Of a stretch of 64,000 bases of DNA, positions 1-8,231 are shown in pieces. The notes below the pieces were generated by a model. It had not been told where the DNA came from and ran no database searches. It saw only the letters and a program-made list of their open reading frames with translations. The DNA is from Amycolatopsis roodepoortensis (GTDB lineage Bacteria; Actinomycetota; Actinomycetes; Mycobacteriales; Pseudonocardiaceae): NCBI RefSeq assembly GCF_014873915.1, contig NZ_JADBEJ010000005.1, forward strand, positions 2,728,001 through 2,792,000, written 5' to 3'. Both the position numbers and the translations under genes were made by a program. How positions within the stretch are numbered: the stretch's first letter is position 1; each line of letters opens with the position of its first letter.

Positions 1-735
1 CAGCGCCTGCCAAGGATCACCGATCACAGTGGTACTGATTCTGGCGGACGCCGCGAGACGAACGAGTTCGAGATCGAGCTCGTTTGCATCGAACACCTCG
101 TCGACGATGATCGCTTTCGTGGTAGCGGTAAGGTACTTGGCTACCTCCATGCGCAGTTCGGCGCGTCGAAGAACAGCGGCGATGATCTGACGCACTTCGG
201 TGTGCGTACATCGTCCAGCCGCCAGGTGCTCCTCGAAGTGTCTCTTGGCGCCGATGTTGTAGTCGGGCCTCGTGATCTTGACGCCATGCGATCCGACCGT
301 GGTCCCGTGCAGCACGGCGATCCGCCGGTAGTCCATCTCTTTCGACATCCAGCGGGCCCCGGTCTGCCCTCTCCACGTGTCCAGAACGGTTAGTTCCGTA
401 TGGTCGCCCATCCAGGAGATGACCTGCCGTCGCAGGAGAAACGCCAGGATTTCGCAGTGCAGTGTGTCGAGCGTGAGGGCTTGGTGGGGCCAGGAGAGCG
501 CTCCGCTACCCCAGCGGCGACGGATTCGAGCAGCGAGTTCACCGCGCGCCGATCTGGTGAAGCTGAGCGCCAGGATCCTGCGAAGATCGGTGGGAGTGTC
601 GTACCGGATCACGCCAAATCGCTCTGCGGCAACGGTGGTTTTCCCTGATCCTGGTGCTGCCACGATGAACGCGCGGTTCGCCGTGGTCGTCGCGGCGGCG
701 CGCTGTTCAGAGGTCAGCGGCGATCGGGTCGGCAT
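1..735 (-). CDS. gajB: GajB-like UvrD/Rep-family helicase, N-terminal part (Gabija)
   Basis: An ATG at 735 opens a frame that runs off the left edge, so only the first 245 residues are seen. A Q-motif-like LTSEQRAAA (residues 7-15) is followed by a Walker A box APGSGKTT (27-34), and a Walker B-like VDEVFDANELD sits near residue 211, the layout of superfamily 1A helicases. The start overlaps the end of the upstream OLD-family nuclease gene by 29 bp, so the two are translationally coupled. This order (OLD/TOPRIM nuclease then UvrD-like helicase) is that of Gabija anti-phage systems, where GajB senses nucleotide or DNA-end signals and activates GajA. The role is inferred from motif and context; the C-terminal helicase motifs lie outside the window. 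Confidence 0.85.
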   Translation of the reverse strand, partial: MPTRSPLTSEQRAAATTTANRAFIVAAPGSGKTTVAAERFGVIRYDTPTDLRRILALSFTRSARGELAARIRRRWGSGALSWPHQALTLDTLHCEILAFLLRRQVISWMGDHTELTVLDTWRGQTGARWMSKEMDYRRIAVLHGTTVGSHGVKITRPDYNIGAKRHFEEHLAAGRCTHTEVRQIIAAVLRRAELRMEVAKYLTATTKAIIVDEVFDANELDLELVRLAASARISTTVIGDPWQAL

Positions 736-2554
736 CGTCGTCCTTTGCGGCGGCGTAGAGGAAATCGAACATCTTTGCCACGTGTTCAGGCACCGTGACA
801 TGTTCGCCGTCTTCGCTGCGGCGCATGAGTTCGTCTGCGAAGGCGAGCGCGAACTCGGCCTTGCGCTTCTTGCCTGTGGTGGCGAAAAGGGTGTCGATGG
901 CGTCGGGAGTGAAGGGTTCAGGTGGCGTGACGCTGATCTGTGTCAGGGCTTCGCGCACGGCTTCCTCGTTGCCGGGGGTGAAGGCTGGTTCGAGCGTCGG
1001 CTGGTTGTAGAAGCCCTGCACGTTCTGGGGATCGCTTTTGCTGAGCCATTGGGGTTGGGTGAAGGTCTCGGGAGGCCGCTTATCGGTGTCGGTGAATATG
1101 GCGATGCGGCTGGCAATCTCGTGCCCAGGTGCCGCCAGAAGGTCGACTGGCCAGCGGCCTGGCTTGCAGCCCATCACGGTGATCGTGAGCGCCTCGATGA
1201 ACCGGCGCTTGAGGTCGTCGGGTCCGGCCCAGAAGCGGCCGAACTGCCGTAGTACCGCCCCCTCGGTGACGCCTTCGGTGATGATCATGCGCTCCGCGAA
1301 GAGCGCGGACGACCGGGTCGTGTCAAGGTGCAGCCGTGCCATCCGCAAGGTTCGCTTCTTGTCGTGAATGGGCATGGTGGCCATGACGCGCGAGGCGCGT
1401 CGTCCGTCCTGCAGCCGCCGCAGCACGACCAGTTCATCCGGCTTGCACGCCGAGATGATGTCGCCTGCGTGACTGCTGATGATCGTCTGAAGCTCCGGCC
1501 GTGCGGAGGTGATTTGCCGCAGGTACCGGGTCAGGCCGTGTTGCAGTTGCGGGTGCAGGTGCGCCTCGGGCTCCTCGATAACGACCGTGACGTGAAACCG
1601 ATCAGGGAAGAACGCGTCTTCTCGCGATTCCGCCTCAGCTTCGCGTTGGGCGTCCCGTTCTGCTTCAGTGAGTTCATCTGCTCCTTCCTGAGCGCCCGCA
1701 TCGGCTCCGTCCTCGTCAGCTCCCGCGTCCCCTCCCTCTGGAGCCTCGGCGGACTTGGTCATGTCCGGAATGGCGGCGAGGGTGACGGCGATGTGCAGCA
1801 GGTTGACATATCCCAGGCCAGATACTTCGAGTCGCTGGGCGAAAGCTCGGTCGTCGATAGCGCCCAGGAGCAACTCCAGCACCCTGGCGAGGTACGCGTC
1901 GTCGACAACCTGCCCCCCGACGAATGCGAACTGGTGGCTGACTCCGGACGACAGCGCGGTGAGGTGACCGCGGACGCGCTGCTCGACGGCCTCGATGAGG
2001 CCGGTCTTAGTGAGGGCATCGAGCAGTCTCCTCGCGCGGGAGCGGAGGTCAGCCAAGTTTCGATGGCCGCTGCGGGCTTGTTGCTCCGCGCGGAACAACT
2101 CGATCAGGACCTGCGCCTCCCGGCGGGCCAACTCGTCGAGCGGGTTGCGGTACGCCGGCAGGTAGATGAGCCGCAGCGCGTCGAACTCTTCAGGTTCCGA
2201 ACCAACGGTCTTCGCGCGGACGCGGCCAAGGTTCCGTTCGAGCTGACGGGTCCAAGTCGGTGCCGGCATCGCGAGGTTCTGCAACATCTGCCCGACCGGG
2301 CCCTCGTCCGCCTCGGCGCTGAATGCGTACGAGATGTCGATCTGGCGGGGCGGGGCGGTGGCGAGGGTGGCGACAGTGGGTCGAGAGATCTGCGGGAAGC
2401 TGTGCGGGTGCGCCAGGTACAACGCGTCCGCCACCGTGCTCTTGCCAGCGTTATTCGCCCCGACCAACAGCGAGAAGCGTCCGGGAAACTCGCAGACGAT
2501 CTCCTCGTCGCCGGCAGCTCGGAACCCGCGCACAGCCACCCGCTGTAGATACAC
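707..2554 (-). CDS. gajA: GajA-like OLD-family ATPase/TOPRIM nuclease (Gabija)
   Basis: A 615-residue protein with a GTG start. Walker A GANNAGKST (residues 32-40), an SGLGYVNLL signature near 245, a Walker B region VVIEEPEAHLHPQ (324-336) and SSH (360-362) form an ABC/SMC-like ATPase half. A TOPRIM half follows, with the glutamate in IITEGVTEG (E427) and the acidic pair in IFTDTDK (D489, D491). OLD-family enzymes of this architecture are DNA endonucleases, and paired with a UvrD-like helicase they form Gabija. An unusual Glu/Asp/Ala-rich segment (about 268-315) interrupts the ATPase domain just before Walker B. It is downstream of a small HTH gene and overlaps gajB. Other OLD nucleases (class 2 retron or phage types) are possible, but the helicase neighbour favours Gabija. 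Confidence 0.88.
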   Translation of the reverse strand: MYLQRVAVRGFRAAGDEEIVCEFPGRFSLLVGANNAGKSTVADALYLAHPHSFPQISRPTVATLATAPPRQIDISYAFSAEADEGPVGQMLQNLAMPAPTWTRQLERNLGRVRAKTVGSEPEEFDALRLIYLPAYRNPLDELARREAQVLIELFRAEQQARSGHRNLADLRSRARRLLDALTKTGLIEAVEQRVRGHLTALSSGVSHQFAFVGGQVVDDAYLARVLELLLGAIDDRAFAQRLEVSGLGYVNLLHIAVTLAAIPDMTKSAEAPEGGDAGADEDGADAGAQEGADELTEAERDAQREAEAESREDAFFPDRFHVTVVIEEPEAHLHPQLQHGLTRYLRQITSARPELQTIISSHAGDIISACKPDELVVLRRLQDGRRASRVMATMPIHDKKRTLRMARLHLDTTRSSALFAERMIITEGVTEGAVLRQFGRFWAGPDDLKRRFIEALTITVMGCKPGRWPVDLLAAPGHEIASRIAIFTDTDKRPPETFTQPQWLSKSDPQNVQGFYNQPTLEPAFTPGNEEAVREALTQISVTPPEPFTPDAIDTLFATTGKKRKAEFALAFADELMRRSEDGEHVTVPEHVAKMFDFLYAAAKDDDADPIAADL

Positions 2555-2620
2555 CCATCCTCCATGCGTTGGGGCCGGCGCCTGAGCGTGGTCGCCAGCG
2601 GTTCGGCGATAGCGCGGACG

Positions 2621-2911
2621 TCAGCCGGCCGTGGTGTCTTGTTCGGTTTCCTTGCCTTCGAGCAGCTTGTACAGGTTGGTCCGGTCCATGCCCAGGGCGC
2701 GGGCGACCTGCGCTTTCGGGACCTTGTCCTCGATGGCCGCGGTCATGCGATCGAACCGCACGTCACGGGCCTTCTTGAGCTCGTCGAGTGTCGTGACCCG
2801 CTGGGCCTGAAGCGCTGCTTCTTGATCACGGACGCTCTGGAGCCGATCCTGGAGTTCCTTGACCTCGGCAGCACTTTCCCGAAGCAGCTCGAAGTGCTGT
2901 TCCTTGTCCAC
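2621..2911 (-). CDS. Small coiled-coil/HTH protein, possible regulator of the defence operon
   Basis: A 96-residue protein starting at GTG 2911, chosen because GGAAGGAGG lies 6 bases upstream. The first half is charged and heptad-like (roughly residues 5-45), and the C-terminal part contains a helix-turn-helix of the form PKAQVARALGMDRTNLYKLL (about 68-87). It lies between the broken metallopeptidase gene and gajA, 66 bp upstream of gajA, on the same strand. A role as operon regulator or DNA-binding accessory factor is inferred only from size and position. Confidence 0.7.
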   Translation of the reverse strand: MDKEQHFELLRESAAEVKELQDRLQSVRDQEAALQAQRVTTLDELKKARDVRFDRMTAAIEDKVPKAQVARALGMDRTNLYKLLEGKETEQDTTAG

Positions 2912-3098
2912 TTCCTGCCTCCTTCCAGGTCGCTCGTGGTGCAGATCGTGTCGACCCGCACTCCATGTTGTATCACGCTGTAGAGGACAACACTCCAGTT
3001 CGACATCTGGTGGGTTTCGCGCCGGACCTGGCTGTTCGCACTGCGTCCGGCGCGGGACCCACCAGATTGTGCCAATGCGCCCCTCTTGCCCTGCGGTT

Positions 3099-3863
3099 TC
3101 AATCGCCGAGCCAAGCGTGACGGCCGACCTCGGCGAGTTCCGTTCGGCGCTGCTGCCAGTCCGGCATCCAGAGGTACATCCGCCGTTGTCATGCGCGGCC
3201 GTGGGCGCGCGTCCGTTTGGCTGGGTGGCGTGCGCCTGTTCGTGGACGAGCACGTACTCGATGAGCCGCATCGGCAGGCCGAACACGGCCCAGTGCAGCG
3301 TCGTCGTTTGCTTCGGCGGCCCCTCGTAGATGCCCTAACGGGCGCCGTCCGAGGTCGCGCACGGCGTAGCTCAGGCCGGCGATGTGGCCGTCCAGTTCGT
3401 AGTGGCGCCCTTCGCGGCGCAACCAAGCGAGCCCGACCTGCTGGTACAGCCCGATCACTGCCCGGCGGACCAGCTCTGGCCGCTGCCTCCGCGCGGACAA
3501 GACGCCGTCGGACGTGGTCAGAGGCAGCTGTGCGGTGCCCGCGGGCGAGGCGTCGACGAGCTGGAGCCGGTAACGCTGGCCGAGCAGGTCGAACTCCTCG
3601 CCGTCGACGAGCTCCTTTACCGCGTGATCCGGGGCCAACCGCGTGGCTCTCTCGACCTTCTCGGCGGATCCATCGACGATGGCTGCCGACAAACCGCGCA
3701 ACCTGCTCCGGGGTGGCCGTCGGTGGGATCAGCACGGCGCCGCCTCCGGATTGACCTGAATGCCGGTCTTGCGCCGTCGTGGACGGATGGCCACCTCGAC
3801 CTGCCACTCGGGCGGCAGGTCGAGGGCGGTCAGTGCGGTCAGGAAGGCGTCCGGGCCGGTCAT
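3099..3863 (-). pseudogene. YgjP/DUF45-type zinc metallopeptidase, multiply frameshifted
   Basis: The ATG at 3863 overlaps the dprA-like stop (ATGA) and has a good GGAGGG site, but the reading frame is broken several times. Successive frames give an N-terminus with RPRRRKTGIQVNPE, then PPTATPEQVARFVGSHRRW, then LVDGEEFDLLGQRYRLQLVD, then FGLPMRLIEYVLVHEQAHA, and finally a WMPDWQQRRTELAE tail. Together these follow a YgjP-like hydrolase from end to end, with the zinc motif HExxH present as HEQAH. At least four frame changes make a functional product unlikely. The family is often found beside DprA-like or restriction genes. Confidence 0.7.
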
Positions 3864-4738
3864 CGCACTCCCTCCTGGTAGTTGATGTGCTCGACCGAAC
3901 TGGCCACGGTGGCGGCGCCGGTGCGCAGCAACTCGTTCACGCCCTTCGACGTCACGAAGTGGATCGAGCCCGGCACGCCGTAGACCCGGCGGCCGAGTTC
4001 TCCAGCGGCACGGGCCACGGCGAGGGCACCGCTGCGCTGTCCTGCCTCGACGATGACGGTCGCCGCGGCGAGAGCAGCCAACAGCCGGCACCGCGCGTGG
4101 AACCGGATGCGGGTCGGTCGTGTGCCGATCGGGTACTCGCTGACCAGCAACCCGCCCTGCTCGATCACCGCCTGGTAGAGCCGGGCGTGCTGGTGCGGAT
4201 GGGTCCGGTCAACCCCGTTGGCGAGCACGACGACCGTCCTGCCGTCTGCGGCCAGTGCGCCGCGGTGCGCTGCTTCGTCAACGCCGAGGCTGCCGCCGCT
4301 GAGGACGGTCACCCCGGCACGGGCGAGTTTGTAACTGACGTCCCCCGCGACTGTGTTTCCGCACTCCGTCGACGCGCGGGCGCCCGTGATGGTGACGGCG
4401 AGGCTGGTGAGCTCGGCCAACGAACCGCTGCCGCGCACCCAAAGCGCGAGCGGAACGCCGAGGCCGGCTAGGCCGATCCGCCTTCCGAGCGGCCAGTCGC
4501 CGTCTTCGGGCTTGAGCAGGCGGGCCGTGCAGTTGTCGAGTGCCCGCAGGTCGTCGTCGATCCGAGCGTCAGGCCGGGTGACCTCGCTGAGCACGGCGGC
4601 GGGGGCGGTGCCGCGCCGAATCTGCGCGACGGCGTCGACCGGCCCGTGGACGGCGACGTAGTGGTGAAGGGCGGGCGCGGGTGGTTCGGCCGCGCGCAGA
4701 AGGAACAGCCGGGCGTGCAGTTCGTCGTGTGAAGGCAT
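3860..4738 (-). CDS. DprA/Smf-like DNA-processing protein, divergent
   Basis: A 292-residue protein with the DprA Rossmann-like core: VTITGARAST (about residues 115-124), SGGSLGVDEAAHRGAL (about 147-162) in place of the usual SGLARGIDxxAHxGAL, then VVVLANGVDRTHP, GGLLVSEYPIGT and AATVIVEAGQRSGALA. Canonical DprA loads RecA on incoming single-stranded DNA. Here the conserved FPxRNR segment reads IRFHARCRLLAALA, so this is probably an accessory paralogue rather than the housekeeping copy. It heads the operon that contains the broken YgjP-type protease and the Gabija pair, which suggests a defence or DNA-sensing role. The assignment to the family is firm; the role is inferred. Confidence 0.8.
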   Translation of the reverse strand: MPSHDELHARLFLLRAAEPPAPALHHYVAVHGPVDAVAQIRRGTAPAAVLSEVTRPDARIDDDLRALDNCTARLLKPEDGDWPLGRRIGLAGLGVPLALWVRGSGSLAELTSLAVTITGARASTECGNTVAGDVSYKLARAGVTVLSGGSLGVDEAAHRGALAADGRTVVVLANGVDRTHPHQHARLYQAVIEQGGLLVSEYPIGTRPTRIRFHARCRLLAALAAATVIVEAGQRSGALAVARAAGELGRRVYGVPGSIHFVTSKGVNELLRTGAATVASSVEHINYQEGVR

Positions 4739-4845
4739 GGTTCAACTCCTCGATGGGCAGGGCTTGCTCGGGTCGGTGGACTCCACAGCTGCGGTTGGCG
4801 CTGGTCCGGCTAGGGCTCGGTGCGGTCGTGCAGCGGGATGGGCAG

Positions 4846-5500
4846 TCAGTGCCCGATCAGCTCGCGCCAGCGCCCATCACCCGTGTGGAGGTGAGCGCCG
4901 GAGGCCATGAACCACTTGCCGGGCGGAGCGTCTGCCGGGCGCACGACGTAGCGGCCGTACTGGAACAACAGGTAGACGCTCGGCGCGTCGTCGGAGGGTT
5001 CGGAGATCGGGGCGAAGGCTGGCAGCGTCCGGTCTTCCCCAACACCGAGGATGGTGACGTGGCGGACGCGGTAGGACAGGCCCTTGTTGGGGCAGTGGAT
5101 CGGGCCGGTCAGGACCTCCGCGCGCAGTCCTTTCTGGATCACCGGGACCTCGATGACGCCGTCGCCGACTTCGGGGATCTGGTCGAGTTCCGCGATGCCC
5201 CAGGGTGTCTCGGTGTAGGCAGCTAGAAGCCGGTAGGCCGGGACATAGTCGGTGCCATGGCGTACGGTCGCTTTGGCCTCGGCGGGCAGCCGGGTCAGCA
5301 CCGTCTCGCGTAAGCGACGTGTCCAATCGTGCGCCTCGCTTGGTGCCCGACGATCGTGCCGCTGGCCTGGTACTCGTAGCATTCCAGCAGGCACAGCACG
5401 GCGATCGGATGCAGCGTGCGGTCGGTCACCGTTGCGACGTAGTCTGGCGGCTCGCCGTCCTCCTGCTCGACGTCGCGATGGGGTCGGTGCTACTGAAGTG
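4846..5500 (-). pseudogene. Conserved hypothetical gene broken by a frameshift
   Basis: The C-terminal 160 or so residues are open from about 5345 down to the stop at 4846 and look protein-like (for example AELDQIPEVGDGVIEVPVIQ and YLLFQYGRYVVRPADAPPGK). Upstream of about 5350 the coding signal moves to another frame (TDRTLHPIAVLCLLECYEYQ), and that frame meets a stop near 5490 before a convincing start. The simplest reading is a small indel near 5345 in a gene of unknown function. The longer R-rich extension of the same frame to 5862 is not coding. I do not recognise the family. Confidence 0.5.
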
Positions 5501-6029
5501 GCTCTGGTCCGCCGCCTCTTGCACGAGAACAGCGTCGCCGTGCAAGATCGCTTCGGGCCTGGCCTGCTTCTGCTTCTGTTCGGGCAGCCATTGTCCAAAC
5601 TAGCCCGACTGAGACGTGACCAGATCGTCCATGAGGATGGCGAAACTCGGATCGTGCTGGGCGCCGAGCCAGTGGACTTGCCCAGTCCGCTGGACGGTCT
5701 CGTGTGCCAATTCGCCGACGACCGGCGCGGGCACGCCGTCCTCGGCCACACCGACCAACCATCCGTTGGCTGTTTCCCGGAGGCGCTCCGGGACGGCCGA
5801 TCAGCGCCGCCCGCCTCATGACCAGACTTCACCCACTGGGTATCCGGGGCCCGGCTCCGCACGCAGCACTGTCCTCATGGACCTCGCCAGCCAGCTGCCA
5901 CCAGTCGTGCTCAGCAAGCTGCTCGGCATCCACATCAACACCGCCACATACTGGGCCCACCAGGCCAATAGGTCTGGCGCCGCCTACGCCGCCGACCTAG
6001 CCCGCCGCACAACCCGTCAGGGTCCGTAA
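5500..6029 (+). pseudogene. Remnant of actinobacterial tyrosine recombinase-like gene
   Basis: Three successive plus-strand frames match one familiar protein: LFGQPLSKLARLRRDQIV with a strand-rich stretch, then a RWLFPG-like segment with GRPISAARLMTRLHPLGI, then VLSKLLGIHINTATYWAHQA close to the end. This is the C-terminal layout of the recombinase that pairs with an integrase and an XRE protein in actinobacterial modules; an intact relative lies at 39722-42022. At least two frame changes are needed, near 5810 and 5870. The N-terminus is not recognisable. Confidence 0.65.
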
Positions 6030-6079
6030 CGCGAACGGAATTTCCGGCGTGGCCGGCTCGCCCGCACCGGGGGTGAGCG

Positions 6080-6640
6080 CTGGTCCACCTCCTACTTGTC
6101 AACGTGCAGCAGGTCGTCGAGCTCTGCCACCCGACCATGCGTGCGGCCAACCACCGCCTGCTCGACCTGTTCAAGGGGCGCGTCGTCGACCGCTTCCAGC
6201 GGTTCGTCGCACTCAGCCGACAGCCCGGCGCCGCCCGCGGACGACTGACCGCGTGGTGGTCCGAGCTGCGCTGCGGCCGGCTCTTCGGCGGCATGGTCCG
6301 CCCCGATGCTTACGGCGCGTCGGCACGAAGACGGCTACCCGATCGCGTTCTTGCTCGAACTCGAACTCGACCTCGGCATCGAAGATGAATTGTTGCGGTT
6401 GACCCGGCCCCGCCGATGGCTTCGAGATGCAACGGGAGTTGTCGCGCGACAGGTCGATCTACCGGACGTGGCGCATCTGATGCTGGATTCGGGCATGAAC
6501 TTCGTGGTCCGACCCGCAAGTGTTCGAAGACCATGCTGGGGAACTGGCCCGACAGCAGGAGAGCCGGTTTCTGGTAAGGCGATCGCGATCGCACCGCAGG
6601 CGGTCCAACCTCTCCTTGGATGTCTCGGTGCACAGCAGCA
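6080..6640 (+). pseudogene. Remnant of replication-relaxation family protein
   Basis: Plus-strand frames carry RLTAWWSELRCGRLFGGMVR followed by PDAYG, then after a shift near 6310 HEDGYPIAFLLELELDLG. This resembles the conserved core of the replication-relaxation family (tryptophan-tryptophan-serine-glutamate, then RPDGYG, then a FLEYD-like segment), which is common in actinomycete integrative elements and plasmids. The start and end cannot be fixed. Its position just after a recombinase remnant suggests both are scars of one lost element. Confidence 0.55.
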
Positions 6641-6646
6641 GGCGGG

Positions 6647-6946
6647 TCACATGGGGCGCATTCCGCAATCCCGCATGAGCTGCGCCATACCGGGAGAGTT
6701 CATCATTTGCCGCATCGCCTGCGCCAAGGCAGGGTTGTCCTTGGCATTCTGCATGAGCTGCTGCATGGCTGAGCTGTCCATCATCTCCTGCATTGCCTGG
6801 GCCAATCCCGGTGGGCAGCGGTCAGCACCTGCACCACGGTTCTCCGACGCAGCGGCTGCTGGGGAGACACTCCCTATGGTGAGAGCGGCAGCGAGGGCGG
6901 TGGCGCCGATCGACAGAGCAGCTGAGCGCAGCGTGCGGGGCATCAT
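6647..6946 (-). CDS. Small secreted methionine-rich protein
   Basis: A 99-residue protein starting at ATG 6946, with GAGGAG about 5 bases upstream. The first 33 residues form a clear signal peptide (basic start, ALSIGATALAAALTIGS core, AAA cleavage region). The mature part has two imperfect repeats ending MMDSSAMQQLMQ and MMNSPGMAQLMR. It is very rich in methionine, with one cysteine in each flank. Methionine-rich exported proteins often bind copper(I), but binding is not shown here. It lies at the distal end of the minus-strand genes of the sulfur-stress island. Confidence 0.75.
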   Translation of the reverse strand: MMPRTLRSAALSIGATALAAALTIGSVSPAAAASENRGAGADRCPPGLAQAMQEMMDSSAMQQLMQNAKDNPALAQAMRQMMNSPGMAQLMRDCGMRPM

Positions 6947-7258
6947 GACGTCTCCTCTATCGCCTACTGATTGCTGGTCCACCGGGTTTCCCTTCGCAGG
7001 CCTGCTCAAACCATTGCCGTACTCGGCTTGCTCGAACGAGGGATGGCACGAGTAGGCGCCTCACTGCTGGGGCGTTCCGACCATCAATCGTAGCGCGAGC
7101 TGACGGGGGAGGTCCCGGTCCGAGACACCGGCCGCCGTAATTCGTGGACATCAGCGTCGTCTGCAAGACACGGCGTGCGAGCCAATGTAATTCAGCCCGG
7201 GGTTTTGGCTACGGTGACGCCGGGTTAACAAGCACAGGGTGCCTGGGTTTCGGTACCG

Positions 7259-7390
7259 CTACTGCGCCAGATCGGGCAAGCGGATTTCGAGAGCGCGAAG
7301 CCTCCGAAGTACTAGCACGTTGGGGACGACGAGGGCAGCAATCATCCCCATGGGCAGTAGTGGCATCAACGGAAATCTGGGAGGTTTCAT
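7259..7390 (-). CDS. 43-residue single-span membrane protein
   Basis: A short frame starting at ATG 7390 with GGAG 8 bases upstream. It begins MKPPRFPLMPLLPMG, has a hydrophobic stretch MIAALVVPNVLVL and ends with a charged tail RRLRALEIRLPDLAQ. It lies 67 bp downstream of the SHOCT gene on the same strand, and its composition fits a small inner-membrane protein. I know no function for it. The alternative is that the frame is open by chance, but the site, the hydrophobic span and the basic flank argue for a gene. Confidence 0.6.
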   Translation of the reverse strand: MKPPRFPLMPLLPMGMIAALVVPNVLVLRRLRALEIRLPDLAQ

Positions 7391-7457
7391 GGTCATACTC
7401 CACGTTCCGGCTGTCCTTGACGGCAGCACAATGGCTGGTGTCGGTTGATTGATTGGC

Positions 7458-7685
7458 TCAGTTCAGGTCGGTTCGTCGGCTGCGGTACTCCTGCTCGTCG
7501 ATCTCGCCGCGGGCATATCGCTCGTCGAGGATCCGGTGCGCGGAGGAGGTGCCCTCTTGGGCACCGCCGTGTCGGTCCTGCATGAGCCGGTAGATCAGGT
7601 AGGCCAGCAGGGCTAGTCCGATCAGCAGGAGTACTGGCCAGAGCCAGAACCAGCCCATCATGGAACCGTCCATCATGGTCGTCAC
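7458..7685 (-). CDS. SHOCT-domain small membrane protein
   Basis: A 75-residue protein with an N-terminal membrane span (WFWLWPVLLLIGLALLAYLI, about residues 12-31). It ends with a SHOCT domain, ILDERYARGEIDEQEYRSRR (about 52-71). SHOCT is a short C-terminal motif found on many membrane or nuclease proteins and is thought to mediate oligomerisation. It sits 55 bp downstream of the first DUF302 gene and is probably co-transcribed with it. Confidence 0.85.
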   Translation of the reverse strand: MTTMMDGSMMGWFWLWPVLLLIGLALLAYLIYRLMQDRHGGAQEGTSSAHRILDERYARGEIDEQEYRSRRTDLN

Positions 7686-7740
7686 ACTCCAGTCGCCCGT
7701 GCTTGCGTCGCCTCTGCGGGTTTCACGGTCCGAGGCACCG

Positions 7741-8142
7741 CTAAACGCTGCGGTGGGTCAGAGCGTCGAGGGCGGTGTTGATGCGTTGTCCGGCTTCGTC
7801 GGCGATGGGCTGAAGTTGGTCGAGTTCGGGCACGGTGACCATGACCTGGGGATCGAGGGCCTGGACCACGGTCTGGTTGTCCCCGTCGGCGCGGACCACG
7901 ACGTTGCAGGGCAGCAGCAGTCCGATTTGCCGGTCGATGTCGAGGGCGCGGTGCGCGAGTTGGGGATTGCACGCGCCGAGGATGACGTACGGCTCCATAT
8001 CGGCGTCGAGCTTGGTCTTCAGCGTGGCCTGCACATCGATCTCGGTGAGCATACCGAACCCCTGCTCCTGAAACGCCTCCTTCACCGTCGGCACGGCCTG
8101 TTCATACGGTAGATCGAGCGTGATCGTCCGGGCGTAATCCAT
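7741..8142 (-). CDS. DUF302-family protein, copy 1
   Basis: A 133-residue DUF302 protein. The core runs from PYEQAVPTVKEAFQEQGFG to LGACNPQLAHRALDIDRQIG and LLPCNVVVR, with cysteines in the GACNP and LPCNV motifs that typify the family. DUF302 proteins commonly sit beside rhodanese, sulfur-transfer and thiol-redox genes, but their biochemical role is unknown. The copy at 12402-12794 differs at only about ten of the shared residues, so this is a recent paralogous pair. It lies 89 bp downstream of the metallo-beta-lactamase/rhodanese gene. Confidence 0.88.
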   Translation of the reverse strand: MDYARTITLDLPYEQAVPTVKEAFQEQGFGMLTEIDVQATLKTKLDADMEPYVILGACNPQLAHRALDIDRQIGLLLPCNVVVRADGDNQTVVQALDPQVMVTVPELDQLQPIADEAGQRINTALDALTHRSV

Positions 8143-8231
8143 GATGATCTTCCTTGACGTGTGGGTTGCTTTAACGGTGTCATGCTGTACTCGGTCGCGC
8201 TGGTCACGGCCAATGCCAGTGGCTAACGCCG

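Noticed and set aside
377..2548. Long plus-strand frames opposite the Gabija genes
   Set aside because: The minus-strand products carry full ATPase, TOPRIM and helicase motifs; the plus frames are shadows.
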